From Lachnospiraceae bacterium UBA4338 (GTDB lineage Bacteria > Bacillota > Clostridia > Lachnospirales > Lachnospiraceae), in contig DGTK01000013.1 in the NCBI GenBank assembly GCA_002393735.1, forward strand, positions 62,001 through 126,000: a stretch of 64,000 bases of DNA, written 5' to 3'. The translations under genes and the position numbers were made by a program. Under the pieces are notes generated by a model. The model was given only the letters and a program-made list of their open reading frames with translations, had not been told where the DNA came from and ran no database searches. Shown piece after piece: positions 9,329 through 16,407 of the stretch; position 1 is the first letter of the stretch; each line of letters opens with the position of its first letter.

Positions 9329-9925
9329 TTATAATTCTATTCTTCCATCAAGCGCTCTAAGGAGCGTTACTTCATCAATATATTCAAGGTCGCCACCTAC
9401 CGGTACCCCGCTGGCGATTCTTGTAACCTTAATGCCTGTAGGCTTGATTAATTTACTGATATACATGGCGGTTGTCTCGCCCTCCAAACTTGAGTTTGTG
9501 GCAATAATAACCTCGTCCACATCGCCTTTTAATCTCTCGATCAGTTCTTTTAACTTAATGTCATTAGGACCGATGCCAAGCATAGGCGAGATGGCGCCGT
9601 GAAGTACATGATAAACGCCCTTGTATTTGCCGGTTTTCTCATATGCAGATAAGTCTCTTACGTTCTCAACCACCATAATGGTCTTGTGGTCTCTCTCCAT
9701 ATTCTTGCATATGGTGCACACTTCACCATCTGTTAAGTTAAAGCACTCATGGCAGTAGTGGATATTTTCCTTGGCATTAAGCATACTGTCTGCAAGTTTC
9801 ACAACTCTTTCCATTGGAAGACCAATGATGTGAAGCGCCATTCTCTGGGCAGACTTACTGCCGATACCCGGAAGTCTCTCAAGTTCTGATATTAAATTAT
9901 CAAGATAACCGCTGCCTATATCCAT
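9329..9925 (-). CDS. recR: Recombination mediator protein RecR
   Basis: RecR works with RecO and RecF to load RecA at gaps. The 198-residue length is standard. A helix-hairpin-helix start (LERLPGIGSKSAQRMA) is followed by the zinc finger CHECFNLTDGEVCTICKN (~58-75) and the Toprim domain with MVVENVRDLSAYEKT and EVIIATNSSLEGETTA. The C-terminal IKVTRIASGVPVGGDLEYIDEVTL is diagnostic. It starts right after ybaB, completing the conserved dnaX-ybaB-recR unit. Confidence 0.97.
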   Translation of the reverse strand: MDIGSGYLDNLISELERLPGIGSKSAQRMALHIIGLPMERVVKLADSMLNAKENIHYCHECFNLTDGEVCTICKNMERDHKTIMVVENVRDLSAYEKTGKYKGVYHVLHGAISPMLGIGPNDIKLKELIERLKGDVDEVIIATNSSLEGETTAMYISKLIKPTGIKVTRIASGVPVGGDLEYIDEVTLLRALDGRIEL

Positions 9926-10279
9926 TTAGAAACGAAGTCCTCCAAGATCCAGTCCGCCGGTCATATCATTCATCATACCTTCGTTAGCTGAATCAACCTG
10001 CTTTAATGCCTCGTTCATTGCTGCCATGATAAGGTCCTGAAGCATTTCTACATCATCAGGATCTACAGCATCCTTGGAAATCTCAACCTTGGTAACTTCT
10101 CTTTTACCTGTAATTGTTACAGATACTGCACCGCCACCTGCGTTAGCAGTGAACTCCTTAGTCTCCATTTCCTTCTGATTCTGCTCCATCTGTCTCTGCA
10201 TACGCTGAGCCTGCTTCATAAGATTGTTCATGTTGCCAGGCATGGCACCGCCGCCTGGAAATCCGCCTCTTCTTCCCAT
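9926..10279 (-). CDS. ybaB: YbaB/EbfC family nucleoid-associated protein
   Basis: This 117-residue DNA-binding dimer belongs to the YbaB/EbfC family. The family hallmarks are a Met/Gln-rich helix (MNNLMKQAQRMQRQMEQNQKEM), the segment GGGAVSVTITGKREVTKVEI and the C-terminal Gly/Leu-rich tail. A Gly/Pro-rich start (MGRRGGFPGGGAMPGN) is a common variant in Clostridia. It lies between dnaX and recR with 16- and 0-base gaps, as in most Bacillota. Confidence 0.95.
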   Translation of the reverse strand: MGRRGGFPGGGAMPGNMNNLMKQAQRMQRQMEQNQKEMETKEFTANAGGGAVSVTITGKREVTKVEISKDAVDPDDVEMLQDLIMAAMNEALKQVDSANEGMMNDMTGGLDLGGLRF

Positions 10280-10295
10280 AATAATTCCTTTCTGG

Positions 10296-11885
10296 TTAAT
10301 TAATCATATCATTTTTATCTTTTACCTGAATCGGAAGACCTAAGGCATCTTCCCAACTCGGCAAAAGATCATCAATATTTTCTTCTACTCCGGCATAAAC
10401 AATATCCAGAGAAACTTCTTTATTCACGTAGCTGTTTATCACGTTTTGGATTTCACTCTTATTCTCTTCGGTAGTTAAGATATTAAATCCAACCTGGTCG
10501 TGACAGGCAATAATAAGTACATTGCCTCCGCCCGGTCTTATGACACACTTGGCAAGATATACTGCCAAAAGTCCTTTGGCCATTCCCGCAATATCAGTCC
10601 AGTGGTCCCTGATTGCAATAATCTCTTCTTCCACTGCCTTGGTAAGCACTCTCTTAGGTTCTTTCGCCTCTTCAGCCTGAACCGCTGCATTGGTGGTTTG
10701 AACCACGGTTTGTTTAATGCCTTCTGCTTTTAATTTCTCAAACTTCTGATTTAAAACATTAAGTCTGTCAGCAAGTGACGCTGTATCTGTCTCTGTTTCA
10801 GGATGACAGAGTTTAACTATTGTTACATCAAGAAGCACTCTCTTTTGTGATGCTTTCTTAATATCAGAAGCCAGGGTAGTAAATATTCTTATATCCCTGT
10901 ATATCGTATTAATTGCAATTCTCTCGCTCTGCTCCTTAAGAGCCGCCATGGTCTCCTTCGAAACTCCAAGCATATCCTCTGTAGGATTTGAAACCTTAAC
11001 CAGCATGAGGTTACGAAGATAACTGCACATATCTGACACAAACTGATTCACTTCACGTCCTGCTGCAATGATGTTGTCAATTACCTTGATACACCTTGGC
11101 ACATCCTTATCGATGACTGCGTCCATGAACTCTGTAAATACTGTATTATCCACAGCGCCTAACACATCAAGTGCCTTCTCATATGTAAGTTCCTGACCAA
11201 AATGATATGCGATGCATCTGTCAAGAAGACTTAAGGCATCACGCATTGAACCATCTGCTACTCTTGCAATATATGAAATAGCTTCATCAGTTACCTTTCC
11301 GCCTTCCATCTGAATAAGTTCTTTCATTCTGTCTGAGATTGTTTCAACGCTGATTCTTCTAAAATCATAGCGCTGACATCTTGAAAGAATTGTAATCGGT
11401 ATCATATGAGCTTCTGTTGTAGCTAATATGAAGATTACATATTCAGGCGGTTCTTCAAGTGTTTTTAAAAGGGCGTTAAAAGCTTTATCCGAGATATTGT
11501 GAACCTCGTCGATGATATATACTTTATATTTACCCTCTGCAGGTGAATAGGAAATCTCATCAATCAAAGATCTGATATTCTCTACACCACTGTTTGATGC
11601 CGCATCTATCTCTGCCACATTCATACAGGTGCCTTCCTGTATGGCCTTGCACATATGGCACTCACCGCAAGGGTTGCCGTTTTGTGGATTCTCGCAGTTT
11701 GCTGCCTTGGCGAGGATTTTGGCAGTAGTTGTTTTACCGGTTCCTCTTGTGCCGCAGAAAAGGTACGCGTGGCCTATTCTATTCTGTTTTACCTGATTTC
11801 TTATGGTCGTAACTATCGAATCCTGGCCTTTGACGTCGTCAAAGATGCGAGGGCGGTATTTACGGTATAATGTCAAATAAGACAT
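10296..11885 (-). CDS. dnaX: DNA polymerase III subunits gamma/tau
   Basis: DnaX is the clamp-loader ATPase that couples the replisome. The 529-residue protein begins MSYLTLYRKYRPRIFDDV. It has a Walker A site GTRGTGKTTTAKIL (~45-58), a zinc module with four cysteines (CENPQNGNPCGECHMC), the DEVH Walker B box in IIDEVHNISDKAFNALLK, and sensor LATTEAHMIPITILSRCQR. The C-terminal tau part is shorter than in E. coli. I found no clear slippery A-run hairpin for a programmed gamma frameshift. The repeat block lies upstream of its start. Confidence 0.96.
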   Translation of the reverse strand: MSYLTLYRKYRPRIFDDVKGQDSIVTTIRNQVKQNRIGHAYLFCGTRGTGKTTTAKILAKAANCENPQNGNPCGECHMCKAIQEGTCMNVAEIDAASNSGVENIRSLIDEISYSPAEGKYKVYIIDEVHNISDKAFNALLKTLEEPPEYVIFILATTEAHMIPITILSRCQRYDFRRISVETISDRMKELIQMEGGKVTDEAISYIARVADGSMRDALSLLDRCIAYHFGQELTYEKALDVLGAVDNTVFTEFMDAVIDKDVPRCIKVIDNIIAAGREVNQFVSDMCSYLRNLMLVKVSNPTEDMLGVSKETMAALKEQSERIAINTIYRDIRIFTTLASDIKKASQKRVLLDVTIVKLCHPETETDTASLADRLNVLNQKFEKLKAEGIKQTVVQTTNAAVQAEEAKEPKRVLTKAVEEEIIAIRDHWTDIAGMAKGLLAVYLAKCVIRPGGGNVLIIACHDQVGFNILTTEENKSEIQNVINSYVNKEVSLDIVYAGVEENIDDLLPSWEDALGLPIQVKDKNDMIN

Positions 11886-11904
11886 ACTGTTTGTTCCCTT
11901 CTAT

Positions 11905-12271
11905 TGGGTTGGTGCCCCAGGCTTGCGTCAATTGCAGCCGCGTGCTGGGTGCCGGTTGTCAGGACCAGACCTGGGTGTGACGCCGGGGTGTGGGTGGCAC
12001 TTTTGTACCGATTGTCAGGACCTGACATGGGTGGGGTGCCATGTGTGGGTAACCCTTGTTCCAGTTGCCAGAACCTGACCTGGGTGGAGTGTCGTGTGTG
12101 GGTGGCACTTGTACCGCTTGTCAGAACCTGACCTGGGTGGGGTGCCATGTGTGGGTGGCACTTTTGTACCTGTTGTCAGAACCTGACTTGGGTGGGGTGC
12201 CATGTGTGGGTGGCACTTTTGTACCTGTTGTCAGAACCTGACCTGGGTGGGGTGCCGGGGTGTGGGCGGCA
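11905..12271 (-). repeat. Tandem C-rich post-stop repeat array, copy C (after pfkA), 53-55 bp period
   Basis: Units beginning GGTGGCACTTTTGTACC or close variants start at 11993, 12048, 12101, 12154 and 12209, spaced 53-55 bases. Each carries GTCAGAACCTGACCTGGGTG and then GGGTGCCATGTGTG. The last partial unit ends GGGGTGTGGGCGGC exactly at the TAA of pfkA. A more degenerate unit fills 11905-11992. The units at 12154 and 12209 are almost identical, so expansion was probably recent. Inside each unit GGCAC and GTGCC can pair. There is no gene here. The four ORFs through the block are by-products of the repeat. Confidence 0.85.
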
Positions 12272-13342
12272 TTAATCTCCAAAACTTATACCTAATAACT
12301 TAGCTTCTTTGATAATAGACGCATCCGCAGGAATTGATTTAAGCTTACCTGCTACATCTTCAAGCGGCACCTTAACTATCTCTCTATTCTTATATCCAAC
12401 CATAAATCCATACTCGCCCTTAAGTATAAGATTACCAGCCTCAGAACCAAGACGTGACGCGAATACTCTGTCATAAGGACATGGTGAACCACCTCTCTGG
12501 GTATGACCAGGAACGGTCACTCTTACATCCTCACCTGTCAGTTCATGAATCTGATCTGCAAGTTCATAGGAAATACTTGGATATTTGCTCTCTGCCAGTT
12601 TTTTCTTGTAATCTTTCTTGCTGAGAGCCGCATCTTCTTTGGATATGGCTCCTTCCGCAACCGCAAGAATGGTAAAACTGGACCTCTTCTTTCTCTTCTC
12701 AATGGCTTCGGCGATTTTGTTAATGTCATATGGGATTTCAGGGATGAGAATGATATCCGCACCTGACGCCATACCTGCATTAAGCGTAAGCCAGCCAACT
12801 TTGTGTCCCATAACTTCCACTATGAATACTCGTCCGTGTGAAGCTGCGGTTGTATGTATGCAGTCGATGCAGTTTGTTGCGATATCAACTGCGCTCTGGA
12901 AACCGAAGGTCATATCGGTTCCGTAAAGGTCATTATCTATAGTCTTCGGAAGTGTAACAATGTTAAGCCCTTCATTCTTCAGAAGGTTCGCTGTCTTGTG
13001 TGTACCGTTGCCGCCAAGAATAACCATACAGTCAAGATTCAGCTTGTAATAGTTATGCTTCATGGCTTCAACCTTGTCGAGACCGTTCTCATCCGGCTCC
13101 GTAATGGTCTTAAATGGTGTTCTTGATGAACCAAGGATTGTACCACCTTTTGTAATAACGCCCGAAAAATCCTTGCTCTCAAGCATTTTATAATTGCCAT
13201 ATATAAGGCCTTTGTAACCCTCTAAAAAGCCATATAACTCAATTTCTTCTCCACTGTTAAAGAGTGTTTTAACAACACCACGCATAGCTGCATTAAGCGC
13301 CTGGCAGTCTCCGCCACTAGTCAACATTCCAATTCTTTTCAT
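12272..13342 (-). CDS. pfkA: 6-phosphofructokinase, group III-like
   Basis: This enzyme phosphorylates fructose 6-phosphate in glycolysis. The 356-residue protein starts MKRIGMLTSGGDCQALNAAM, using the ATG at 13342 with AGGGGG eight bases upstream; a GTG nine bases earlier is too close to that site. Key residues: VILGGNGTHKTANLL, where the position that is Asp in pyrophosphate-dependent enzymes is Gly, and LPKTIDND, which has Lys where E. coli PfkA has Gly. This Gly/Lys pair is found in the mixed or ATP-using group III enzymes, so ATP is the likely donor. The GGN in place of the usual GGD is notable. The C-terminal TQRGGSPCPYDRVFASRLG matches the family. Confidence 0.9.
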   Translation of the reverse strand: MKRIGMLTSGGDCQALNAAMRGVVKTLFNSGEEIELYGFLEGYKGLIYGNYKMLESKDFSGVITKGGTILGSSRTPFKTITEPDENGLDKVEAMKHNYYKLNLDCMVILGGNGTHKTANLLKNEGLNIVTLPKTIDNDLYGTDMTFGFQSAVDIATNCIDCIHTTAASHGRVFIVEVMGHKVGWLTLNAGMASGADIILIPEIPYDINKIAEAIEKRKKRSSFTILAVAEGAISKEDAALSKKDYKKKLAESKYPSISYELADQIHELTGEDVRVTVPGHTQRGGSPCPYDRVFASRLGSEAGNLILKGEYGFMVGYKNREIVKVPLEDVAGKLKSIPADASIIKEAKLLGISFGD

Positions 13343-13447
13343 GCTTTTCACCCCCTGAGTATATTATTTAAAACAACATTATCCTCATCATAAAAACAAT
13401 CTATACTATTATAACTCAAAAACTACCCAAATAAAAGAGATAATTCC

Positions 13448-13476
13448 TTGACCTTTAAGATTTGTAACAATATAAT
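13448..13476 (+). promoter_or_regulatory. Sigma-A type promoter of tRNA-Ser
   Basis: TTGACC at 13448-13453, a 17-base spacer and a perfect TATAAT at 13471-13476 lie ~57 bases upstream of the tRNA. This is one of the best matches to the vegetative promoter in the window. The rest of the spacer between pfkA and this promoter holds no recognisable gene. Confidence 0.85.
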
Positions 13477-13532
13477 ATTGATGTTGGCAGCGGCGAGTAT
13501 TTTGCCCACAATTTGCACAACTAGCATTATTT

Positions 13533-13618
13533 GCAGACGTATCGAAGCGGTCATAACGGGGCGCACTCGAAATGCGTTTGCCCTTCGGGGCACGAGGGTT
13601 CGAATCCCTCCGTCTGCG
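13533..13618 (+). tRNA. tRNA-Ser (anticodon CGA)
   Basis: The acceptor arm GCAGACG pairs with CGTCTGC. The anticodon stem GCGCA/TGCGT encloses the loop CTCGAAA, giving anticodon CGA, which reads UCG. The long variable arm TGCCC-TTCG-GGGCA is typical of serine tRNA. The T arm GAGGG-TTCGAAT-CCCTC is canonical. The discriminator is G and CCA is not encoded, so it must be added by the Cca enzyme. This is the only tRNA seen in the window and it is transcribed against the surrounding genes. Confidence 0.97.
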
Positions 13619-13628
13619 CTAATATAAA

Positions 13629-13656
13629 AAACCAGAGTTTCCTCTGGTTTTCTTTG
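13629..13656 (+). terminator. Intrinsic terminator of tRNA-Ser
   Basis: A nine-base-pair stem AAACCAGAG / CTCTGGTTT with a four-base loop is followed by TCTTTGTTCTT. It starts 11 bases after the tRNA. Confidence 0.85.
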
Positions 13657-13659
13657 TTC

Positions 13660-13720
13660 TTACAGCTTATTTAGGCGCAAAACAAGAGCAACCCCTTTGG
13701 ATTGCCCTTTTGCGACATCA
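13660..13720 (-). repeat. Direct repeat block, copy 1, with the terminator of the first HAD gene
   Basis: On the + strand, a stretch of about 55 bases running from GCTTATTTAGGCGCAAAAC to GGATTGCCCTTTTGCGACAT recurs with few changes at 16023-16082. On the minus strand it contains GGGCAATCC-aaag-GGGTTGCTC, a GU-containing stem followed by TTGTTTTG, so it is also the probable terminator of the HAD gene ending at 13726. Confidence 0.75.
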
Positions 13721-13725
13721 TTATT

Positions 13726-14106
13726 CTACATCTCTCTAAGTATTTCCGGTGCCTGGAACTTATCCCTGTCCATATTTACCGCATATGCCATATCAATTCC
13801 TGAAAGTTTTCTGTCATTAAATACAATTCTTTCGCCCGCCGGCATGTTAAATTCGATGGCATCATACCTGATGCCGCTTTCCTCAAGAAACTTAAGGGTA
13901 ATATCCTTATATTCATCAGATCTTGATGTGAAAATCACGATTCTGTCTTCCTTCGGAATGGTCTTAAGATAATTCTTCACTCCCGGGAGCACACTGTCCA
14001 CACCGTCAGTCTTATATCCATTATATTTCACCAGCACTCCATCCAAATCAAAAATCCATGTCTTTGGAAGAGTTGATAATGTAAGGGTTTCTCGATTTGT
14101 AATCAT
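13726..14106 (-). CDS. Small HAD phosphatase, EcbF/BcbF capsule type (copy 1)
   Basis: The 126-residue protein belongs to the HAD superfamily: nucleophile motif TWIFDLDGVLVKYNGY (~15-30), motif II threonine/serine in IVIFTSRSDEYKD, and the acidic motif in IVFNDRKLSGIDM. Length and layout match the small EcbF/BcbF phosphatases of capsule clusters, which are thought to remove a phosphate from a sugar intermediate. It is clearly paralogous to 16397-16771 (same order TLPKTW, DLDG, YNGYKTDG, LPGVK, FTSR, NDRK). AAGGAG lies upstream of the ATG. It is separated from the main glycan locus by the toxin-antitoxin pair and by gene fragments. Confidence 0.75.
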   Translation of the reverse strand: MITNRETLTLSTLPKTWIFDLDGVLVKYNGYKTDGVDSVLPGVKNYLKTIPKEDRIVIFTSRSDEYKDITLKFLEESGIRYDAIEFNMPAGERIVFNDRKLSGIDMAYAVNMDRDKFQAPEILREM

Positions 14107-14191
14107 TGAGATTGTCTCCTTGTGTAACTTAAACTGTTTTTATTGCCACAAAGTATTATATGTTAGTTGAGTGGGTTTTACAACTACATGT

Positions 14192-14578
14192 TTATAAATA
14201 CTCTTGCATACTCTTGTCCAATTCCTCAAACAATTGCAAATACTTATCCTTCGCACCTTTGACGATATCCTTAGCAATATTCTCATTATATGAATGAGCC
14301 ACATTATTTCTCGTCTGTAATGCCTCAAGCCAAGTCTGTTCGTCCTTAATCAGCCCAGCGGCAAAAGCTGTCTTCAATATTTGTTTAGGAGAACCTGTCT
14401 TAGCCTCGGGAAATCCCTGATCTTCAAGAATTTCTTTCATGGCTTTCCATGCCTGTTCAAAGCAAATCTCATAGAGACCAACCAAACCTGTTAAAGTAAC
14501 AGTATCGTATGGCTCGTTATAATTCTCTATTACTTTTAAATTATTTAAAGCCTTACAAAAATTCTCATACTTTTTCAT
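14192..14578 (-). CDS. hepT: HEPN-domain toxin of a HEPN/MNT pair
   Basis: The 128-residue helical protein has the HEPN ribonuclease signature R-x4-H in ETRNNVAHSYNEN (written QTRNNVAHSYNEN here, ~91-103). It matches the HI0074/HepT family once called nucleotidyltransferase substrate-binding proteins. In type VII toxin-antitoxin systems the HEPN member is an RNase silenced by its MNT partner through AMP transfer. The gene overlaps the upstream MNT gene by 14 bases, the usual coupling. It lies between a tRNA-Ser and a stretch of gene fragments, a setting typical of mobile or stabilising modules. Confidence 0.85.
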   Translation of the reverse strand: MKKYENFCKALNNLKVIENYNEPYDTVTLTGLVGLYEICFEQAWKAMKEILEDQGFPEAKTGSPKQILKTAFAAGLIKDEQTWLEALQTRNNVAHSYNENIAKDIVKGAKDKYLQLFEELDKSMQEYL

Positions 14579-14873
14579 AAATAACTATCCCCTCTTTTTC
14601 TATTACTTCTCTAAGTTCATCCTGAATCCCAGAATTCATGTCAACATAGTCAAATGACAGTAATGTATCCACATACTCCTCAACATCCGCAGAAAAGTTT
14701 GCAACATTACCTCCATATATGGCAAGATCCACATCGCTTGTCCTGCGATAGTCGCCTCTTGCCCTGGAGCCAAACACACACAGTCTTTCCACATCATTAT
14801 TCTTCGCCTGAAGAATAACAGCCTCTATTATTCCTTCGCGAAGCCCAAATTGTACATTGTAATCTGTTGTCAT
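14565..14873 (-). CDS. mntA: MNT-domain minimal nucleotidyltransferase antitoxin
   Basis: The 102-residue protein has the polymerase-beta-type signature CVFGSRARGDYRRTSDVDLAI (~32-52), with GSRARGD and the DVD metal-binding aspartates. This is the MntA class, which adenylylates the HEPN toxin partner. A third catalytic aspartate is expected near VDMNS. It overlaps hepT. The start at 14873 has GAGGTGAGTAAAA upstream. Confidence 0.85.
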   Translation of the reverse strand: MTTDYNVQFGLREGIIEAVILQAKNNDVERLCVFGSRARGDYRRTSDVDLAIYGGNVANFSADVEEYVDTLLSFDYVDMNSGIQDELREVIEKEGIVIYEKV

Positions 14874-14885
14874 TTTTACTCACCT

Positions 14886-15085
14886 CTATTTTACTAATAT
14901 ACTGAAGTTACGTACACCACAGTCAGTCTGCTCATCAGCAAGCCAGAGTTTAAGCGGCTCTGCTTTTTTAGATGGTATCGATTGAATAACACAGAGAAGT
15001 TGCTCTGTATTTGCCACGTCGGTGTATCTTCTTTTCCCATCCTCAGTTTTTAACTTCAACTGACTACAATTTGTAGTCAGTTCAC
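14886..15085 (-). pseudogene. Fragment of a BRO-N/DinD-like phage antirepressor gene
   Basis: There is no start codon, but an open frame reads ..NCSQLKLKTEDGKRRYTD, VANTEQLLCVIQSI and PSKKAEPLKLWLA before drifting into an unrelated tail and a TAG at 14886. These words match the N-terminal BRO/DinD domain of prophage antirepressor-like proteins, where LWLA is normally followed by ~150 more residues. So this is a remnant cut at both ends. It was found by translating the gap by hand. Confidence 0.65.
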
Positions 15086-15097
15086 TTCCTTCCTTCT

Positions 15098-15318
15098 TTA
15101 TATGTCTGCCCCTTTGGGCACCGAAAGTTCTTCAGTGCTCTCAAGAATTGGAAAAAACCACGCGCAGTAATCTCTTAAAACCTTCTTATTCGCAAGAAAA
15201 ACATTGTAGTTAAACAGATACCTCTGATCAAGAATATCTTCAAAAGCATTCGCATACTCCGGCTGCAATTCCCTCAAAGCCTGATTAAGTGTTTTCCAAG
15301 TATTATTTGTTAGTCATT
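15098..15318 (-). pseudogene. Fragment of a DUF4422 capsular glycosyltransferase gene
   Basis: The open frame without a start codon reads TWKTLNQALRELQPEYANAF, then RYLFNYNVFLANKKVLRDYC and AWFFPILESTEELSVPKG, and then stops at 15098. This matches the middle of DUF4422 proteins, a family of glycosyltransferases in polysaccharide clusters. N-terminal and C-terminal parts are missing. It is consistent with loss of an older glycan gene during rearrangement of the locus. Confidence 0.65.
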
Positions 15319-15325
15319 TTACAAG

Positions 15326-15922
15326 TTAATCATACTCAGGCTCAAAATCAGTTATCTGTAAATAACGTCTATCTTCCGCCATACGTCCACTTGTTTTTCT
15401 GACAATTAGCAAGGAATCATAAAAATCAAGATGTAAGTCACGAAGTATTTCTTTCAATCGATCTCTGGTACGTGGCATACACCTGTCTTCTAAAAAAAAC
15501 ATGAAATCTTCCCAATTTGGTTTTTTTATAACACCAAAAGCTCTTTTCATGGGATTATCATAATAATCATATGTCAGCACGCGTTCACGTTTCATATCAG
15601 CAAGAATTGAAGTTAATACTTTATCATCAAGCATATAGTCGATTCGCAAATTATATAGTTTTAATTCATCTTCTGAAAGATTGAAAACACTATTCATTTG
15701 CTTCCAGCAAGGCAATGAACGAACCACCATTCCTTCTTCATCCAAAGCGTCAGTTTCTATTACAGCCAAAGAATTATTAATATAAAAAGACATAGTCTGT
15801 CTCGACACTCCATACTCACCTGCAAGTGCCGACACACTATGTCCCTTGTGATACAATTCCAATATCTCTTCTATCTCTTTTTTATCAAATTTTCTCTTAC
15901 GTCCTGCTCCCCGTTCATTCAT
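15326..15922 (-). CDS. Helix-turn-helix protein with unknown C-terminal domain
   Basis: The 198-residue protein opens with a basic segment (ERGAGRKRKFDKKEIEEI) and a resolvase-like helix-turn-helix, HSVSALAGEYGVSRQTMSFY (~33-52). Residues ~75-198 form a second domain with MKRAFGVIKKPNWEDFMFFL, EDRCMPRTRDRLKEILRDL and TSGRMAEDRRYLQI. I do not recognise its function. It has no recombinase catalytic region. Position among a toxin-antitoxin pair and gene fragments suggests a mobile-element accessory or a regulator. The gene appears intact. Confidence 0.6.
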   Translation of the reverse strand: MNERGAGRKRKFDKKEIEEILELYHKGHSVSALAGEYGVSRQTMSFYINNSLAVIETDALDEEGMVVRSLPCWKQMNSVFNLSEDELKLYNLRIDYMLDDKVLTSILADMKRERVLTYDYYDNPMKRAFGVIKKPNWEDFMFFLEDRCMPRTRDRLKEILRDLHLDFYDSLLIVRKTSGRMAEDRRYLQITDFEPEYD

Positions 15923-16022
15923 ATATGTTACCTCTTGAGATTATAGTAATCCCTCAAAAGGATCGCGTCAAGAAATTAATTTATTGACACAAAACAATAT
16001 CTACAAACTTTATTTGTTTTTG

Positions 16023-16082
16023 TTTTTATGGCTTATTTATGCGCAAAGCAAGGGCAACTCTTTGGATTGCCCTTTTATGACA
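16023..16082 (-). repeat. Direct repeat block, copy 2, with terminator-like stem
   Basis: This is the second copy of the ~55-base block at 13660-13720 (GGCTTATTTATGCGCAAAGC to GGATTGCCCTTTTATGACAT on the + strand). On the minus strand it forms AGGGCAA-tccaaagag-TTGCCCT followed by TGCTTTG, a weak terminator. It lies directly after the truncated HAD gene, as copy 1 lies after the intact one. Confidence 0.75.
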
Positions 16083-16154
16083 TTATCCATCCAGATCAAA
16101 TATCCAGGTTTTAGGCAAGGTTGATAAAGAAAAAGTTTCGTTTTTCTGTATCAT
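16083..16154 (-). pseudogene. Truncated EcbF/BcbF-like HAD phosphatase (copy 3)
   Basis: An ATG at 16154, with AGGGAGAATCTTTCA upstream, opens a 23-codon frame that encodes ..SLSTLPKTWIFDLDG and then stops. The words TLPKTWIFDLDG are identical to the intact copy at 13726-14106, and the upstream and downstream flanks are also similar. The body between DLDG and the sequence after the normal stop is missing, so an internal deletion between the catalytic motif and the 3' flank is the simplest explanation. Confidence 0.8.
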
Positions 16155-16167
16155 TGAAAGATTCTCC

Positions 16168-16407
16168 CTATGGTTTTATCTGATTTTCGCACATTCCACC
16201 ACCCAATAAACTCTCCATCTCTTTCTCAGTCAATATACCTGTTTTTACATAATTGGCAAGTCCCGGATACTGATCAGACTCAGGGATGTCTATAATATCA
16301 TCTGTATATTGATACAAATAATAAAGTTCGTTAATTCTATTATTTCCATCATTTTGTATGTTATCCACTATAATATCCTCAACAGCGTATACATATTCAT
16401 AGTTCAC
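16168..16407 (-). CDS. Hypothetical small acidic protein
   Basis: A GTG at 16407 opens a 79-codon frame that overlaps the end of the upstream HAD gene by 11 bases. The product is acidic (VEDIIVDNIQNDG; YTDDIIDIPESDQYPG) and ends LTEKEMESLLGGGMCENQ. It has no membrane segment and no motif I recognise. The ribosome site is weak. It may be a real coupled gene or the tail of another gene joined by the rearrangements described here. Confidence 0.4.
   Translation of the reverse strand: MNYEYVYAVEDIIVDNIQNDGNNRINELYYLYQYTDDIIDIPESDQYPGLANYVKTGILTEKEMESLLGGGMCENQIKP

Noticed and set aside
10296..11885. Programmed frameshift producing gamma from dnaX
   Set aside because: No slippery A-rich heptamer followed by a stable stem was found.
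11873..12241. ORFs on both strands in the pfkA-dnaX spacer
   Set aside because: Their repeated peptide words only reflect the DNA tandem repeat.
11993..12271. CRISPR array
   Set aside because: The 53-55 bp units repeat as a whole without unique spacers, and no cas gene is near.
15326..15922. DNA invertase or resolvase
   Set aside because: Only the helix-turn-helix resembles resolvases. The serine recombinase catalytic domain is missing.
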